Assembly (NCBI GenBank): GCA_905215525.1
Contig: CAJMQJ010000004.1
Location: forward strand, 1-64,000
Length of the DNA stretch: 64,000 bases
Direction of reading: 5' to 3'
Source: an uncultured bacterium
Lineage (GTDB): Bacteria > Actinomycetota > Coriobacteriia > Coriobacteriales > Coriobacteriaceae
How positions within the stretch are numbered: the stretch's first letter is position 1; the number at the start of each line of letters is the position of its first letter. This document shows positions 35,449 to 44,683 of the stretch, piece by piece. A program made the position numbers and the translations under genes. The notes under the pieces were generated by a model. The model had not been told where the DNA came from. It made no database searches and worked only from the letters and a program-made list of their open reading frames with translations.

Positions 35449-36060
35449 ATGGGCATGGACGAGCTCATCGACCTCTTTGCCGAGGGCGATGAGCTCGTCT
35501 CCAATACCGCTTTTGAGGATTTGGATCTTGCCTGCGACGTGGCGAACGGCGCGACCTTCGATGGCGTCGTGTTCCGATCTTGCGAGTTCGATAGCGTTGA
35601 CTGGAGCGGCTCGACGTTTCGCGACGTGGTGTTTCGCGGTTGCCGCTTTATCCGCTGCAACATGGAAGGCTGCTGGCTCAACCGCTGCGACTTCGTTGAC
35701 TGCTCGGCGCCGGGGCTCAACTTGCTCAGGGCGCGTCTGTCGAGCGTGTCGTTTACATCGTGCGATTTGAGCTATGCGAACCTTTCGGAGGGACGCATTG
35801 GCCCCATGGCTGCGCATGACACGCGTTTGACCGAGGCCGCGTTTCAGGGTGCCAAGCTGGGTCAGATACGCCTGGATGGCTGTGACCTGACGCGTATGGA
35901 TGTGTTTAAGACGTCGCTTTCCGGCGTGGATGTATCGCGTTGTACATTCGCGGCGCCCGTTGTTTCGGGCGATTACCATGAGTTGCGTGGCTTGACGGTC
36001 AATGCCGAGCAGGCGCTGGCACTCTCGGGTTTGTTGGGAATTCAACTCGCCGACGAATAG
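35449..36060 (+). CDS. Pentapeptide-repeat-like protein
   Basis: The 203-residue protein has serial five-residue turns with a phenylalanine or leucine every fifth position, such as TFDGVVFRSCEFDSVDWSGS, CRFIRCNMEGCWLNRCDFVD and FTSCDLSYANLSEGR. That is the right-handed beta-helix pattern of pentapeptide proteins, and it is Cys-rich. Related proteins include QnrB-like and YjbI-type members, but function cannot be assigned. ATG 35449 or 35455 could start it; neither has a strong ribosome site. It converges with thiD across a shared hairpin. Confidence 0.8.
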   Translation: MGMDELIDLFAEGDELVSNTAFEDLDLACDVANGATFDGVVFRSCEFDSVDWSGSTFRDVVFRGCRFIRCNMEGCWLNRCDFVDCSAPGLNLLRARLSSVSFTSCDLSYANLSEGRIGPMAAHDTRLTEAAFQGAKLGQIRLDGCDLTRMDVFKTSLSGVDVSRCTFAAPVVSGDYHELRGLTVNAEQALALSGLLGIQLADE

Positions 36061-36096
36061 GCGCTCTGGTCCTTTGCTCGACCGCTATCTAAAATC

Positions 36097-36166
36097 AAAC
36101 CGTCGCAACATTTAATGATTTTTCGCGTTTGCACGATTTTCATCGAATGTTGCGACGGTTTTTGGT
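36097..36166. terminator. Bidirectional terminator palindrome between pentapeptide gene and thiD
   Basis: Perfect 16-bp arms (36097-36112 and 36146-36161) flank a loop with an inner ATGA/TCAT pairing. T runs follow on the + strand (to 36163), and the A-rich flank at 36091-36099 gives T residues on the - strand. It separates convergent genes. Confidence 0.85.
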
Positions 36167-36205
36167 GCAAGGTAGCCTGTCTTTTTTTGGCAGGTTACTG
36201 GCTAT

Positions 36206-37036
36206 TTAGTACTGCCACATGTGGTTGACAGGGCCGGAGCCTTTGCCCATGTCAAAGCCGGCGGCGAGAGCGCCCGTTAGGTAGGCCTTGCCGGCGTTGA
36301 CGGCGTCGGCAAGATCCATGCCCTGCGCCAATGCGCAGGCGATGGCGGATGAAAGCGTGCAGCCGGTGCCATGCGTGTTGCCGGTCTCGATGCGCTTGTG
36401 GCGGAACCACGTGGTGAGCGGATCGCCCATATGGTTGCCTTCGTTATCGAGTGGCGCGGGTTCGGCCAATACATCGTTGGCCTCGTTGACAAGATGCCCA
36501 CCCTTAACGAGGGATGCGCAACCAAAGCGGCGGGTGAGGAGCATGGCGGCGTTTTGCTGCGTGCGCTCGGAATCGACCTCGTAGTCGAGCAGCGCCATGG
36601 CCTCGGGAATATTGGGCGTGATAACGGTCGCCAACGGGAACAGGCAGTGGGTGAGCGCCTCGGCAGCATCCTCGGCGATGAGGCGAGCGCCCGAGGTGGT
36701 AACCATGACGGGGTCGACGACGATATTCTGCGCATCCCAGGCGCTCAAGCGCTCGGCGATAACCTCGATAATCTCGGCAGAGGAGACCATGCCGATTTTG
36801 ACGGCGTTGGGGCGGATATCGTCAAAGACGGCATCGATCTGCGCCGCGACAATATCGGGGGAGATGTCCTGCACGGCGGTGACGCCCAGGGTGTTCTGTG
36901 CGGTGATGGCCGTGATGGCCGTCTCGGCATACAGACGGTGCGCCGTGATAGTCTTGATATCGGCCTGAATGCCGGCGCCGCCGCTGGAATCGGATCCTGC
37001 GATGGACAGGACGGCAGGTACCTTGCTGCGATCCAT
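36206..37036 (-). CDS. thiD: Hydroxymethylpyrimidine (phosphate) kinase
   Basis: ThiD phosphorylates HMP and HMP-P for thiamine synthesis. The 276-residue ribokinase-fold protein has AGSDSSGGAGIQADIKT at the N-terminus, VDPVMVTTSGA, TPNIPEAMALL, LVKGGH, and the C-terminal anion hole THGTGCTLSSAIA. These are the diagnostic ThiD blocks. It lies downstream of thiC on the same strand, separated by about 180 bases with a hairpin between them. Confidence 0.95.
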   Translation of the reverse strand: MDRSKVPAVLSIAGSDSSGGAGIQADIKTITAHRLYAETAITAITAQNTLGVTAVQDISPDIVAAQIDAVFDDIRPNAVKIGMVSSAEIIEVIAERLSAWDAQNIVVDPVMVTTSGARLIAEDAAEALTHCLFPLATVITPNIPEAMALLDYEVDSERTQQNAAMLLTRRFGCASLVKGGHLVNEANDVLAEPAPLDNEGNHMGDPLTTWFRHKRIETGNTHGTGCTLSSAIACALAQGMDLADAVNAGKAYLTGALAAGFDMGKGSGPVNHMWQY

Positions 37037-37087
37037 GTTCGCTCCCTTGTTCGGTCGGATTCAAATGGGTCTTCAATCCGCATTATA

Positions 37088-37122
37088 AAGATGCCCGGGC
37101 CGGCTGTATGCCGATCCCGGGC
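37088..37122 (-). terminator. Possible thiC terminator
   Basis: GCCCGGG / CCCGGGC arms (37093-37099, 37116-37122) enclose inner GGC/GCC pairing. On the - strand the hairpin is followed by ATCTTTAT. It lies between thiC and thiD, so read-through may still feed thiD. Confidence 0.5.
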
Positions 37123-37213
37123 GGGCGGTGCAATCTTTACGTAAATATAAGCAAATGTTCACACGTCAACAATTGACGAGCACCTTGTGTTCGATTGCGG
37201 CTCCGATGACGCG

Positions 37214-38548
37214 TTAGTCCTCCATGCCGAGGTCGATTGTCGTGCCTTCGAACACCTTGTTGACGGTGCGAACGGCGCACATCTTGCCGCACATGGTGCA
37301 GGTGCCCTCGGTGGCGGCGGGGGATTCCTCGTAGCGCTTCTTACCGGTGACCGGATCGAGAGCACACTTCCACATGGCATCCCAGTCGAGCTTGCGGCGT
37401 GCCTGGCCCATCTTGTCGTCCATGTCGCGGGCGTGCGGCACCTTCTTGGCGATATCGGCGGCGTGCGCGGCAATCTTGGTGGCCATGAGGCCGTCGAGCA
37501 CATCCTGGGCGTTAGGCAGGCATAGGTGCTCGGCCGGTGTCACGTAGCACAGGAAGTCGGCACCGGAGCTGGCGGAGATAGCGCCGCCGATGGCAGCGGT
37601 GATGTGGTCGTAGCCCACGCCGATATCGGTCACCAGCGGCCCGAGCACATAGAACGGGGCGTTGTGGCACAGGCGCTTCTGCAGTTTCATGTTGGCGGCG
37701 ATCTCGTCGAGCGCCATGTGACCCGGGCCCTCGACCATGACTTGGACGCCGGCGGCCCAGGCGCGCTTGCACAGCTTGCCCAGCTCGATCATCTCGGCGG
37801 TCTCGGTGGCGTCATTGGAGTCGTAGAGACAGCCCGGGCGGCAGGAGTCGCCGAGCGAGATGGTCACGTCGTACTCGTGGCAGATCTCGAGCAGCTCGTC
37901 AAAGTACTCGTAGAAGGGGTTTTCGTTGCCGGTGACCTCCATCCAGCCAAACAGCAGCGAGCCGCCGCGGCTCACGATGTTCATCAAGCGGCCGGTCTCC
38001 TTAAAGGTCTTGGTGACCGATTTGTTGATGCCGCAGTGGATGGTCATAAAGTCCACGCCGTCCTCGGCGTGCGCGCGCACGACCTCGAACAGGTCGTCCT
38101 TGGTGAGCTTGACCAGCGGCTTTTCCATGTAGCCGATGGCGTCGTACATGGGGACGGTGCCTACCATGAGCGGCGTCTCGTCGATGAGCTGCTGGCGGAA
38201 CTGGCGCGTCTTGCCCGAGTTGGAGAGGTCCATGATGGCGTCGGCGCCAAAGTCCTCGGCGATCTTGACCTTCTTCCATTCCTCGGCGGCATCTGCCTTG
38301 TCGCCCGAGATGCCCAGGTTCACGTTGACCTTGGTGGACAGGCCCTCACCGACGCCAAAGGCGCGCATGCCCTTTTTGATGTGCACGATGTTGGCGGGAA
38401 TGGCGATGCGGCCGTCGGCCACGCGCTCGCGGATGTACTCGGGGTCGCGATGCTCGCGCTCGGCGACCTCCTTCATCTGCGGTGTGATCTGCCCGGCGCG
38501 GGCGAAGTCGATTTGCGTGACGAGCTTGGGCTCGGTCTGTGTGCTCAT
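37214..38548 (-). CDS. thiC: Phosphomethylpyrimidine synthase
   Basis: ThiC is the radical SAM enzyme that rearranges aminoimidazole ribotide to HMP-P. The 444-residue protein has SNSGKTR, PLMVGTVPMYDA, MTIHCGI, SRGGSLLFGWM, SLGDSCRPGCL, MVEGPGHM and the C-terminal cluster motif TCTMCGKMC (C-x2-C-x3-C). It is the shorter anaerobe-type form without the long N-terminal domain of E. coli ThiC. ATG 38548 follows AAGGGAG, which is part of the TPP riboswitch region; this fits control of translation as well as transcription by thiamine pyrophosphate. Confidence 0.97.
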   Translation of the reverse strand: MSTQTEPKLVTQIDFARAGQITPQMKEVAEREHRDPEYIRERVADGRIAIPANIVHIKKGMRAFGVGEGLSTKVNVNLGISGDKADAAEEWKKVKIAEDFGADAIMDLSNSGKTRQFRQQLIDETPLMVGTVPMYDAIGYMEKPLVKLTKDDLFEVVRAHAEDGVDFMTIHCGINKSVTKTFKETGRLMNIVSRGGSLLFGWMEVTGNENPFYEYFDELLEICHEYDVTISLGDSCRPGCLYDSNDATETAEMIELGKLCKRAWAAGVQVMVEGPGHMALDEIAANMKLQKRLCHNAPFYVLGPLVTDIGVGYDHITAAIGGAISASSGADFLCYVTPAEHLCLPNAQDVLDGLMATKIAAHAADIAKKVPHARDMDDKMGQARRKLDWDAMWKCALDPVTGKKRYEESPAATEGTCTMCGKMCAVRTVNKVFEGTTIDLGMED

Positions 38549-38556
38549 TGGCACGG

Positions 38557-38650
38557 CTCCCTTCGTTGGCATTACCCATATCAGGTTTGCGGGTCAGGGC
38601 GGGCGCGCCCAGTCTCAGCCTGCCGTCTTGTCCTGCAAGCTCCCCGTTAT
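38557..38650 (-). promoter_or_regulatory. TPP riboswitch (THI element) before thiC
   Basis: Read on the - strand, the leader shows GGGGAGC, then GGCTGAGA, then ACCTGATATGGGTAATGCC and AACGAAGGGAG, the conserved core of the thiamine pyrophosphate aptamer. It lies 9 bases before the thiC start and includes the ribosome site AAGGGAG near its 3 prime end. TPP binding is expected to shut thiC off. Confidence 0.95.
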
Positions 38651-38662
38651 GTCATGGGCTCA

Positions 38663-38693
38663 AGTATAGCCTGAATGGGTACGATTGGGCCAA
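38663..38693 (-). promoter_or_regulatory. Candidate thiC promoter
   Basis: On the - strand TTGGCC (38688-38693) and TATACT (38663-38668) lie 19 bases apart just before the riboswitch, so the transcript would begin with the aptamer. Confidence 0.45.
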
Positions 38694-38718
38694 CGAGCGT
38701 GCCTGTGGGGAGGCGTAC

Positions 38719-39234
38719 ATGGAAGACAAGCATCTATATCGAGAGACACAATGGGATGTATCGGCCGAGGAAAGCCGTGCGCACCATGGCCTTGTCGCGA
38801 TTGGTTTTGCGGTGCTTGCCGTGCTGGTGATTGCCGTTTGTATCTGGACGTTTGGTGGTCGCGGCGGCGCTGCATGGGAGTTCGAGGCCGATGATAGCCT
38901 GCCGATAATGACGGTGAAGGTCGCGGGCGGCAATACCGTTGCCGCGCCGGGCGACTATTGGTATTCGCGCGATGGATTTGTCCAGCTTCAGCTGAGCGGT
39001 GGGTCTATTCCTGGTGAGGAAATCGAACGCGTGACGTATGATGCGGCGCTCAAAACGCTGACGGTGAAGCTCAAGAATCAGGGCGACGTGCCTACGACTA
39101 TGGATATCGCGCTGACGGAATGGCGCTTGGAGCCCCCATCGGGTGTTGCGGTGTCCGAGGTAGAGCACGTTAAGATTACCTACCAAGATGGCTCGATGAG
39201 CGAGATTGCAAAGGCCGATACCTTGGCGGAGTAA
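38719..39234 (+). CDS. Membrane-anchored protein of unknown function
   Basis: This 171-residue protein has a polar cytosolic start of about 25 residues, one membrane helix (about 27-46, GLVAIGFAVLAVLVIAVCIW), then a beta-rich outer domain of about 120 residues. I recognise no family. GGGGAGG (38706-38712) supports ATG 38719. It is divergent from thiC and ends 20 bases before the convergent yaaA gene. Nothing suggests a thiamine role. Confidence 0.7.
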   Translation: MEDKHLYRETQWDVSAEESRAHHGLVAIGFAVLAVLVIAVCIWTFGGRGGAAWEFEADDSLPIMTVKVAGGNTVAAPGDYWYSRDGFVQLQLSGGSIPGEEIERVTYDAALKTLTVKLKNQGDVPTTMDIALTEWRLEPPSGVAVSEVEHVKITYQDGSMSEIAKADTLAE

Positions 39235-39257
39235 CGGAGTGTTTGGAAACGGCGGGC

Positions 39258-40067
39258 CTATTGTGCCTGCGCGTTCATGAATACCAGGGTGTTTTTGTCT
39301 GAAAGCTCGGGGATGTGCCGATAGCCGATGTTGAATGCGGTAAGTTCGCTTACATCCTCGAGCTTGTTTTCTGCCATCCACCGCACCATGGAGCCGCGCG
39401 CCTTTTTGCTGGCGGTCGACCGTTGGATGGGCTTCCCGTTGCGGATACCCTCGCCAAAGAGGCATGTGACGGCCGTGGCGTCGCCCGCGAGATGGGGCAG
39501 AACGGCTTTGGCATACTCTACGCTGGCGAGGTTGACGATCGTGGTGTTTGAGCCTGCCGGGGCGATAACCCGCGCGAGCTTGTCGCTCCAAAACGCGTAG
39601 AGGTCTCGGGCATCGTCGACGGCGAGCTTCGCGCCCATCTCCAGTCGATACGGTTCAACGGCATGAAAGGGGCGTACGCATCCGTAAAGGCCCGAGAGGA
39701 TCCACAGATGGTCTTGCAGCCATGCGAGCTGCGCGGAATCCATCACCTCGGGCGCCATACTCTGGTATTGAATGCCGTGATAGGACATGACGGCAGGGGA
39801 GAGGTGGCGGGCGAGTGCGGGATTGTCGAGATCGCCGTTATTCAGGATGGGCCGGAACTCACGCAGGGTGTTGAGGCAAGGTCCCAGCAGTTTGTCACTC
39901 ACGTTCCACAGCGCCTGCAGGCCGCCGCTGCCTTCATTCCGCTCGATATCTAGCAATGCGCGGTGGAGGCGAGCCGTCTCGTGCGCAGAGGGTGGAATGC
40001 CCTGGACTTCAAAAGCATCTTGGGCCGCGCGCATTTGCTTGGCGGGCGAAATGATGACCTGCAGCAT
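39258..40067 (-). CDS. yaaA: Peroxide stress protein YaaA (DUF328)
   Basis: YaaA lowers free iron during peroxide stress in E. coli and has a helix-hairpin-helix DNA-binding fold. The 269-residue protein starts QVIISPAKQM and carries SGLYGCVRPFHAVEPYRLEMG, LYAFWSDKL, NLASVEYAKAV and a final FNIGYRHIPELS region, all family signatures. AGAGGAG precedes ATG 40067. The hairpin at 40091-40157 separates it from the upstream aminopeptidase gene. Confidence 0.93.
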   Translation of the reverse strand: MLQVIISPAKQMRAAQDAFEVQGIPPSAHETARLHRALLDIERNEGSGGLQALWNVSDKLLGPCLNTLREFRPILNNGDLDNPALARHLSPAVMSYHGIQYQSMAPEVMDSAQLAWLQDHLWILSGLYGCVRPFHAVEPYRLEMGAKLAVDDARDLYAFWSDKLARVIAPAGSNTTIVNLASVEYAKAVLPHLAGDATAVTCLFGEGIRNGKPIQRSTASKKARGSMVRWMAENKLEDVSELTAFNIGYRHIPELSDKNTLVFMNAQAQ

Positions 40068-40090
40068 GGACTCTCCTCTGCCAAGAAGGA

Positions 40091-40157
40091 AGTTGCGGTG
40101 GAATACGGTCTGTCTTGGCCGTTTGTGGGCCAGTTTAGTCCGTATTTCACCGCAACT
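40091..40157. terminator. Nested palindrome between aminopeptidase gene and yaaA
   Basis: 18-bp arms (40091-40108 and 40140-40157, one G-U pair) enclose an inner TGGCC/GGCCA stem. On the - strand it lies 13 bases after the aminopeptidase stop and is followed by the moderately T-rich TCCTTCTTGG, so it probably ends that transcript. Confidence 0.75.
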
Positions 40158-40170
40158 GATGAAGGGTTGG

Positions 40171-41568
40171 TTAGGCGCGCTCGATGAAGGCCTTGTAGCC
40201 GCGATAGGCCTCGTAGATATCGGCCTTGTTGGCGACCTCCCACAGGGCGTGCATGGACAGGACGGCAACGCCGGAGTCGATGACGTTCATGCCATACTCG
40301 GCCATGATGTAGGCGATGGTGCCGCCGCCACCCGCGTTGACGCGGCCGAGCTCGCAGGTCTGGAAGTCCACGCCTGCCTCGTCCATGATGTCGCGGATGA
40401 GAGCGACGTACTCGGCGTCGGCGTCGTTGGAGCCGCCCTTGCCACGGCTGCCCGTGTATTTGTTAAAGCACAGGCCGCGACCCATAAAGGCGGCGTTCTT
40501 GGTCTCGAACTTGCCGGCGTAGCCCGGGTCAAAGCCGGCGGACACGTCAGAGGAGAGCATGCGGCTGCGGGCGAGTGCGCGGCGCAGGGCCAGCGGGCTG
40601 CTCTCGCCGGCGAGCGTCATGATCTCAGCGACGGTGTTCTCGAAGAAACGGCTCGTCATGCCGGTGGCGCCCACGGAGCCGATCTCCTCCTTGTCGACGA
40701 TGAGTGTGATGCTCGTGCGCTCCACGTTGGCGACGTTGATCTGGGCGAGCATGGACGGATAGGCGCAGACGCGGTCGTCGTGGCCATAGCCCAAAATCAT
40801 GGAGCGGTCGAGACCCATGTCGCGGGCGGGGCCGGCGGGCACGACCTCGATCTCGGCGGAGAGGAAGTCCTCCTCCTCGACATCGTACTGTTCCTTGAGG
40901 ATGTCCAGGAACATCTGCTTGACGGGCTCCTTGGGGGCGTCCTTGTCGTCCTCGTCAAACTTGACGGGGCGGCCGCCCACGATCACGTCGAGGATCTCGG
41001 CGTCGACGGCGTCCTTGGCGGGCTTGGCCATCTGCTCGCTCGAGAGGTGGATCAGCAGGTCGGAGATGGTAAAGACCGGGTCGTCGGCCTTGTCACCGAT
41101 GTTGATGTCGACGGTGGTGCCGTCCTTTTTGCAGATGACGCCTACGAGTGCGAGCGGGGAAGCGACCCAGTGGTAGCTCTTGACGCCGCCATAGTAGTGC
41201 GTGTCGAGATAAGCCATGTCGCCGGCCTCGAAGGCGGGGTTCTGCTTGAGGTCCAGGCGCGGCGAGTCCACGTGGGCGCCCAGGATGTTAAAGCCCTGCT
41301 CGAGCGGGGCGGTGCCCAGGTTGACGAGCATGAGGTCCTTGCCGTGATTGGCGGCGTACACCTTGTCGCCGGCCTTGAGCGCGCGGCCCTCGGCAATCAC
41401 GGTCTCCAGATTGACGTAGCCCGCCTCCTCGGCCATCTTGATACCGGTCTTGACGCACAGGCGCTCGGTCTTGTTCTCGCTCAAAAACTGCTTATAGCCG
41501 CGGCAAAGCTCCTCGAGCTCCTCGATCTGCTGTGGCGTGTACTTTTTCCATGCGCAGGGACGCTCCAT
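40171..41568 (-). CDS. M18 family aminopeptidase
   Basis: This 465-residue metallopeptidase belongs to family M18 (aspartyl aminopeptidase/LAP4 type), which forms large tetrahedral cytosolic complexes and removes N-terminal residues with two zinc ions. Visible motifs are ILGAHVDSPRLDLK with the first metal His, the catalytic KEEIGS, and the C-terminal SMHALWEV with the last metal His. The length matches the bacterial type I form. AAAGGAG lies about 10 bases before ATG 41568. The preferred amino acid cannot be read from sequence. Confidence 0.93.
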   Translation of the reverse strand: MERPCAWKKYTPQQIEELEELCRGYKQFLSENKTERLCVKTGIKMAEEAGYVNLETVIAEGRALKAGDKVYAANHGKDLMLVNLGTAPLEQGFNILGAHVDSPRLDLKQNPAFEAGDMAYLDTHYYGGVKSYHWVASPLALVGVICKKDGTTVDINIGDKADDPVFTISDLLIHLSSEQMAKPAKDAVDAEILDVIVGGRPVKFDEDDKDAPKEPVKQMFLDILKEQYDVEEEDFLSAEIEVVPAGPARDMGLDRSMILGYGHDDRVCAYPSMLAQINVANVERTSITLIVDKEEIGSVGATGMTSRFFENTVAEIMTLAGESSPLALRRALARSRMLSSDVSAGFDPGYAGKFETKNAAFMGRGLCFNKYTGSRGKGGSNDADAEYVALIRDIMDEAGVDFQTCELGRVNAGGGGTIAYIMAEYGMNVIDSGVAVLSMHALWEVANKADIYEAYRGYKAFIERA

Positions 41569-41734
41569 GACGCAGGCTCCTTTCGGATCGATCGTGCTGG
41601 TTGATGTACCGTGAGCCATCGTATCACGCTCGGGCCCGCGACGGCAGGGAAGCCTGATGTGCGGTGGCCGTGGGGCGGGGAGCGTGTAAACTGGAGAGAG
41701 CAAACCGTGCCCAGCCCAAAGCGAGGTATTCAAT

Positions 41735-44479
41735 ATGTCTGACAAGCGCCGTACCTTTGCCGTCATCGACGGCAACTCGCTCATGCACCGCGCCTTCCAC
41801 GCCGTGCCGCCCACCATGAACGCGCCGGACGGTCGTCCCACCAACGCGATCTTTGGCTTTTTGAATATGTTCCTCAAGATGATCGATGCCTTTAACCCCG
41901 ACGGTGTGGTCGTGGCATTTGATAAGGGCAAGCCGCGCGTGCGCATGGAGATGCTGCCGCAGTACAAGGCTCAGCGCCCGCCCATGGACCCCGATCTGCA
42001 CGCACAGTTTCCCATGATTAAGGAGCTGCTCGCCGCGCTCAACGTGCCAATTTTGCAGTCCGAGGGCTGGGAAGGCGATGACATCCTGGGCACTATGGCG
42101 CGCCTGGGCGAGCAGGCCGGCTGTGACATGCTGCTGGTGACCGGTGATCGCGATATGTATCAGCTCGTGACCGAGCACGTCAACGTGGTCTCGACCCGCA
42201 AGGGCCTGTCCGACGTGGCGATCATGACGCCCGAGAGCGTGGACGATCTGTATCACGGCATCACGCCGGCGCTCGTGCCCGATTTTTACGGTCTGAAGGG
42301 CGATGCGTCGGACAACATTCCCGGCGTACCGGGCATCGGCCCCAAAAAGGCGAGCGCGCTCATCGCGCAGTACGGCAGCCTTGACGAGGTCATCGCGCAT
42401 GCTGACGAGGTCAAGGGCAAGATGGGCGAGAACCTGCGTGCGCACATCGACGATGCGCTGCTGAGCCGCAAGGTCGCAACCATTCGCACCGATGCGCCCG
42501 TCGAGCTCGACTTTGACGAAACATCCTTCCCGGCGTTTTCTGCCGATGAGGTTTCCGCGGCGCTGGGTACGCTTGGTATCACCGCCATGCAGAACCGTTT
42601 CTTGGCACTGATCGGTGACGAGGGTGGCGCTGCTGCCAGCACGTTTGAGATTCCCGCCGTTTTGCGCGCAGCCGCCGGCGATGCTGGCGCGCTTGGTGCC
42701 GTTGCGGCTGAGGTCTCCCGCGTGATTGATGCCGGCGAGTGGGTCGCCGCCGTTGTGGACGATGACAAGGAAGAGGGCGCGCTCTTTGGGCTGACGCGCA
42801 CGCTGTGGTTGGCGACGTCCAAGGGCCTGTTTGCGCTCGAGGAGGGCGACAGCGGTGCGGCGGCTGAGGTTGAGGGCTTCAACTTCGCCCACGGCGTGAT
42901 TGCCGGCGTGCTCGCGCGTCTGTTTATGGAAGGCCGTGTGGCGAGCCCGGATATGAAGGCGCTTCTGCATGAGCTTTCGCCCATCGATTCTTCTGAGCTC
43001 GAGCTCATGGATCCGCTGGCCGTCGATTCCACGCGCATCTTCGATACTGTGGTCGCCGCCTATCTGTTGGATTCCGACCGCTCCGAGTTTGACGAGGTGT
43101 ATCTGGCCGATACGTATCTGCAGATGGCGCTGCCTGCGGCGCGCGGCGCAGAGGGTGCTGGCGAGGACGCTCCTGCGCCCGCCGCTCGCACGGCGGCCTT
43201 GACGCTGGCGCTGGTTGCACCGCTGCGTGACCGCATGGCCCGCGAGAACGCCGCCAACGTGTTCGATGGGATCGAGATGCCGCTCGTGCCGGTGCTTGCC
43301 AAGATGGAGCGCGCGGGCATGCTCGTGGACCCCGACCGCCTGCACAGTCTGTCCGAGGGCCTGGCGACCCAGATTGCCGAGGTCGAGCGCAGCATTCGCG
43401 ACCTGGCCGGCGACGAGACCTTTAACATCGGCAGCCCCATGCAACTCTCGCACGTGCTGTTTGATGTTATGGGACTTCCGACCAAGGGCCTCAAAAAGAC
43501 CAAGCGCGGCTACTATTCGACCAACGCCAAGGTGCTGAGCGACCTTGCCCGCGACCACGAGATCGTGCGCCTGATTTTGGACTGGCGTGAGAAGTCCAAG
43601 ATTAAGTCGACCTATCTGGACACGCTGGGCCCGCTGCGCCGTGGTGACGGGCGTGTGCACACCACGTACAACCAGACCATCACCGCGACGGGGCGCCTGT
43701 CTTCGAGCGATCCCAATCTGCAAAACATTCCGACGCGCTCGGAGCTGGGGCGTACCGTCAAGACGGCGTTCTCGGCGGGCGAGGGCAGCGTCTTTTTGGC
43801 GGTGGACTACTCGCAGATCGAGCTGCGCCTGCTCGCGCATCTTTCGGGTGACGAGCACCTGGTGCGCGCCTTCAACGAGGGCGAGGACTTCCATGCCGAG
43901 ACGGCCGCGCGCGTATTTGGCGTGCCGGTGTCCGAGGTGACACCCGACCTGCGTAGCCGCGCCAAGGCCGTGAACTTTGGCATCGTGTACGGCCAGCAGG
44001 CCTATGGTCTGTCGCAGTCGCTGCACATCTCGATGGCCGAGGCGCGCGATATGATCGATCGCTACTACGAGGCCTACCCGGGCGTGCGCACGTTCCTCGA
44101 CAATGTGGTGGCGCGAGCCAAGCAGACGGGCTATGCCGAGACCATGTATGGCCGCAGACGCCATATTCCCGAGCTCAAGGCCAAAAACCCACAGCTCCGC
44201 GGCTTTGGTGAGCGCACGGCCATGAACCACCCCATGCAGGGCACCGCCGCCGACATCATCAAGATTGCGATGGCCCGCGTAAGCCGCCGCCTGGAAGAAG
44301 AAGGCTTTGCCGCCCATATGATTCTGCAGGTACACGACGAACTGGACTTTGAGTGTCCCGTCGACGAAGTCGAGCGCCTCACCGCCATGGTCCGCGACGT
44401 CATGGAACACGTAGTAGACCTCCGCGTCCCCCTAATCGCCGAAGCCAGCACCGGCATAACCTGGGCCGACGCGAAATAG
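41735..44479 (+). CDS. polA: DNA polymerase I
   Basis: PolA fills gaps and removes RNA primers. The 914-residue protein has a 5 prime-3 prime exonuclease domain (about 1-290: IDGNSLMHRAF, GDRDMYQLV, GVPGIGPKKAS). A middle domain (about 300-500) follows in which I cannot find the DxE metal motif of proofreading exonucleases. The polymerase domain has motif A VDYSQIELRLLAHLSGD, motif B RAKAVNFGIVYGQQAYGLS and motif C QVHDELDFE. The enzyme probably lacks 3 prime-5 prime proofreading, as in Bacillus or Thermus. Three stem-loops follow before a convergent gene. Confidence 0.97.
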   Translation: MSDKRRTFAVIDGNSLMHRAFHAVPPTMNAPDGRPTNAIFGFLNMFLKMIDAFNPDGVVVAFDKGKPRVRMEMLPQYKAQRPPMDPDLHAQFPMIKELLAALNVPILQSEGWEGDDILGTMARLGEQAGCDMLLVTGDRDMYQLVTEHVNVVSTRKGLSDVAIMTPESVDDLYHGITPALVPDFYGLKGDASDNIPGVPGIGPKKASALIAQYGSLDEVIAHADEVKGKMGENLRAHIDDALLSRKVATIRTDAPVELDFDETSFPAFSADEVSAALGTLGITAMQNRFLALIGDEGGAAASTFEIPAVLRAAAGDAGALGAVAAEVSRVIDAGEWVAAVVDDDKEEGALFGLTRTLWLATSKGLFALEEGDSGAAAEVEGFNFAHGVIAGVLARLFMEGRVASPDMKALLHELSPIDSSELELMDPLAVDSTRIFDTVVAAYLLDSDRSEFDEVYLADTYLQMALPAARGAEGAGEDAPAPAARTAALTLALVAPLRDRMARENAANVFDGIEMPLVPVLAKMERAGMLVDPDRLHSLSEGLATQIAEVERSIRDLAGDETFNIGSPMQLSHVLFDVMGLPTKGLKKTKRGYYSTNAKVLSDLARDHEIVRLILDWREKSKIKSTYLDTLGPLRRGDGRVHTTYNQTITATGRLSSSDPNLQNIPTRSELGRTVKTAFSAGEGSVFLAVDYSQIELRLLAHLSGDEHLVRAFNEGEDFHAETAARVFGVPVSEVTPDLRSRAKAVNFGIVYGQQAYGLSQSLHISMAEARDMIDRYYEAYPGVRTFLDNVVARAKQTGYAETMYGRRRHIPELKAKNPQLRGFGERTAMNHPMQGTAADIIKIAMARVSRRLEEEGFAAHMILQVHDELDFECPVDEVERLTAMVRDVMEHVVDLRVPLIAEASTGITWADAK

Positions 44480-44580
44480 GAAAGCACTCGGTAAGGCAAG
44501 CTCGCCCAAGACGCAAGCCCCCACATACTTAAGATTTGGGACAAACACTACTGATTAATTTGTCCCACAGTAACCAAAAC

Positions 44581-44615
44581 AGAGGGGAGCCCCTTCCAAC
44601 AAGGAGCTCCCCTCT
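44581..44615. terminator. Stem-loop after polA
   Basis: AGAGGGGAGCCCCTT pairs with AAGGAGCTCCCCTCT with a single mismatch and a five-base loop. There is no strong T run on +; on the - strand the flank GTTTTGGTT is T-rich. Confidence 0.6.
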
Positions 44616-44683
44616 GCTCAAATCATTTCAGCTAAGTACCTAGACACTCAAGACGTCATCTTGGCGGCGAGTAAGTAAACCTA

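Noticed and set aside
37526..38674. A + strand frame opposite thiC
   Set aside because: thiC with its riboswitch explains the region; the frame is a shadow.
39787..41604. A 605-codon + strand frame opposite the M18 aminopeptidase
   Set aside because: The - strand gene has metal-site motifs; the + frame is Val/Gly/Asp-rich antisense translation.
41624..44410. A 928-codon open frame on the - strand opposite polA
   Set aside because: polA is complete on the + strand with all polymerase motifs; the antisense translation has no family features.
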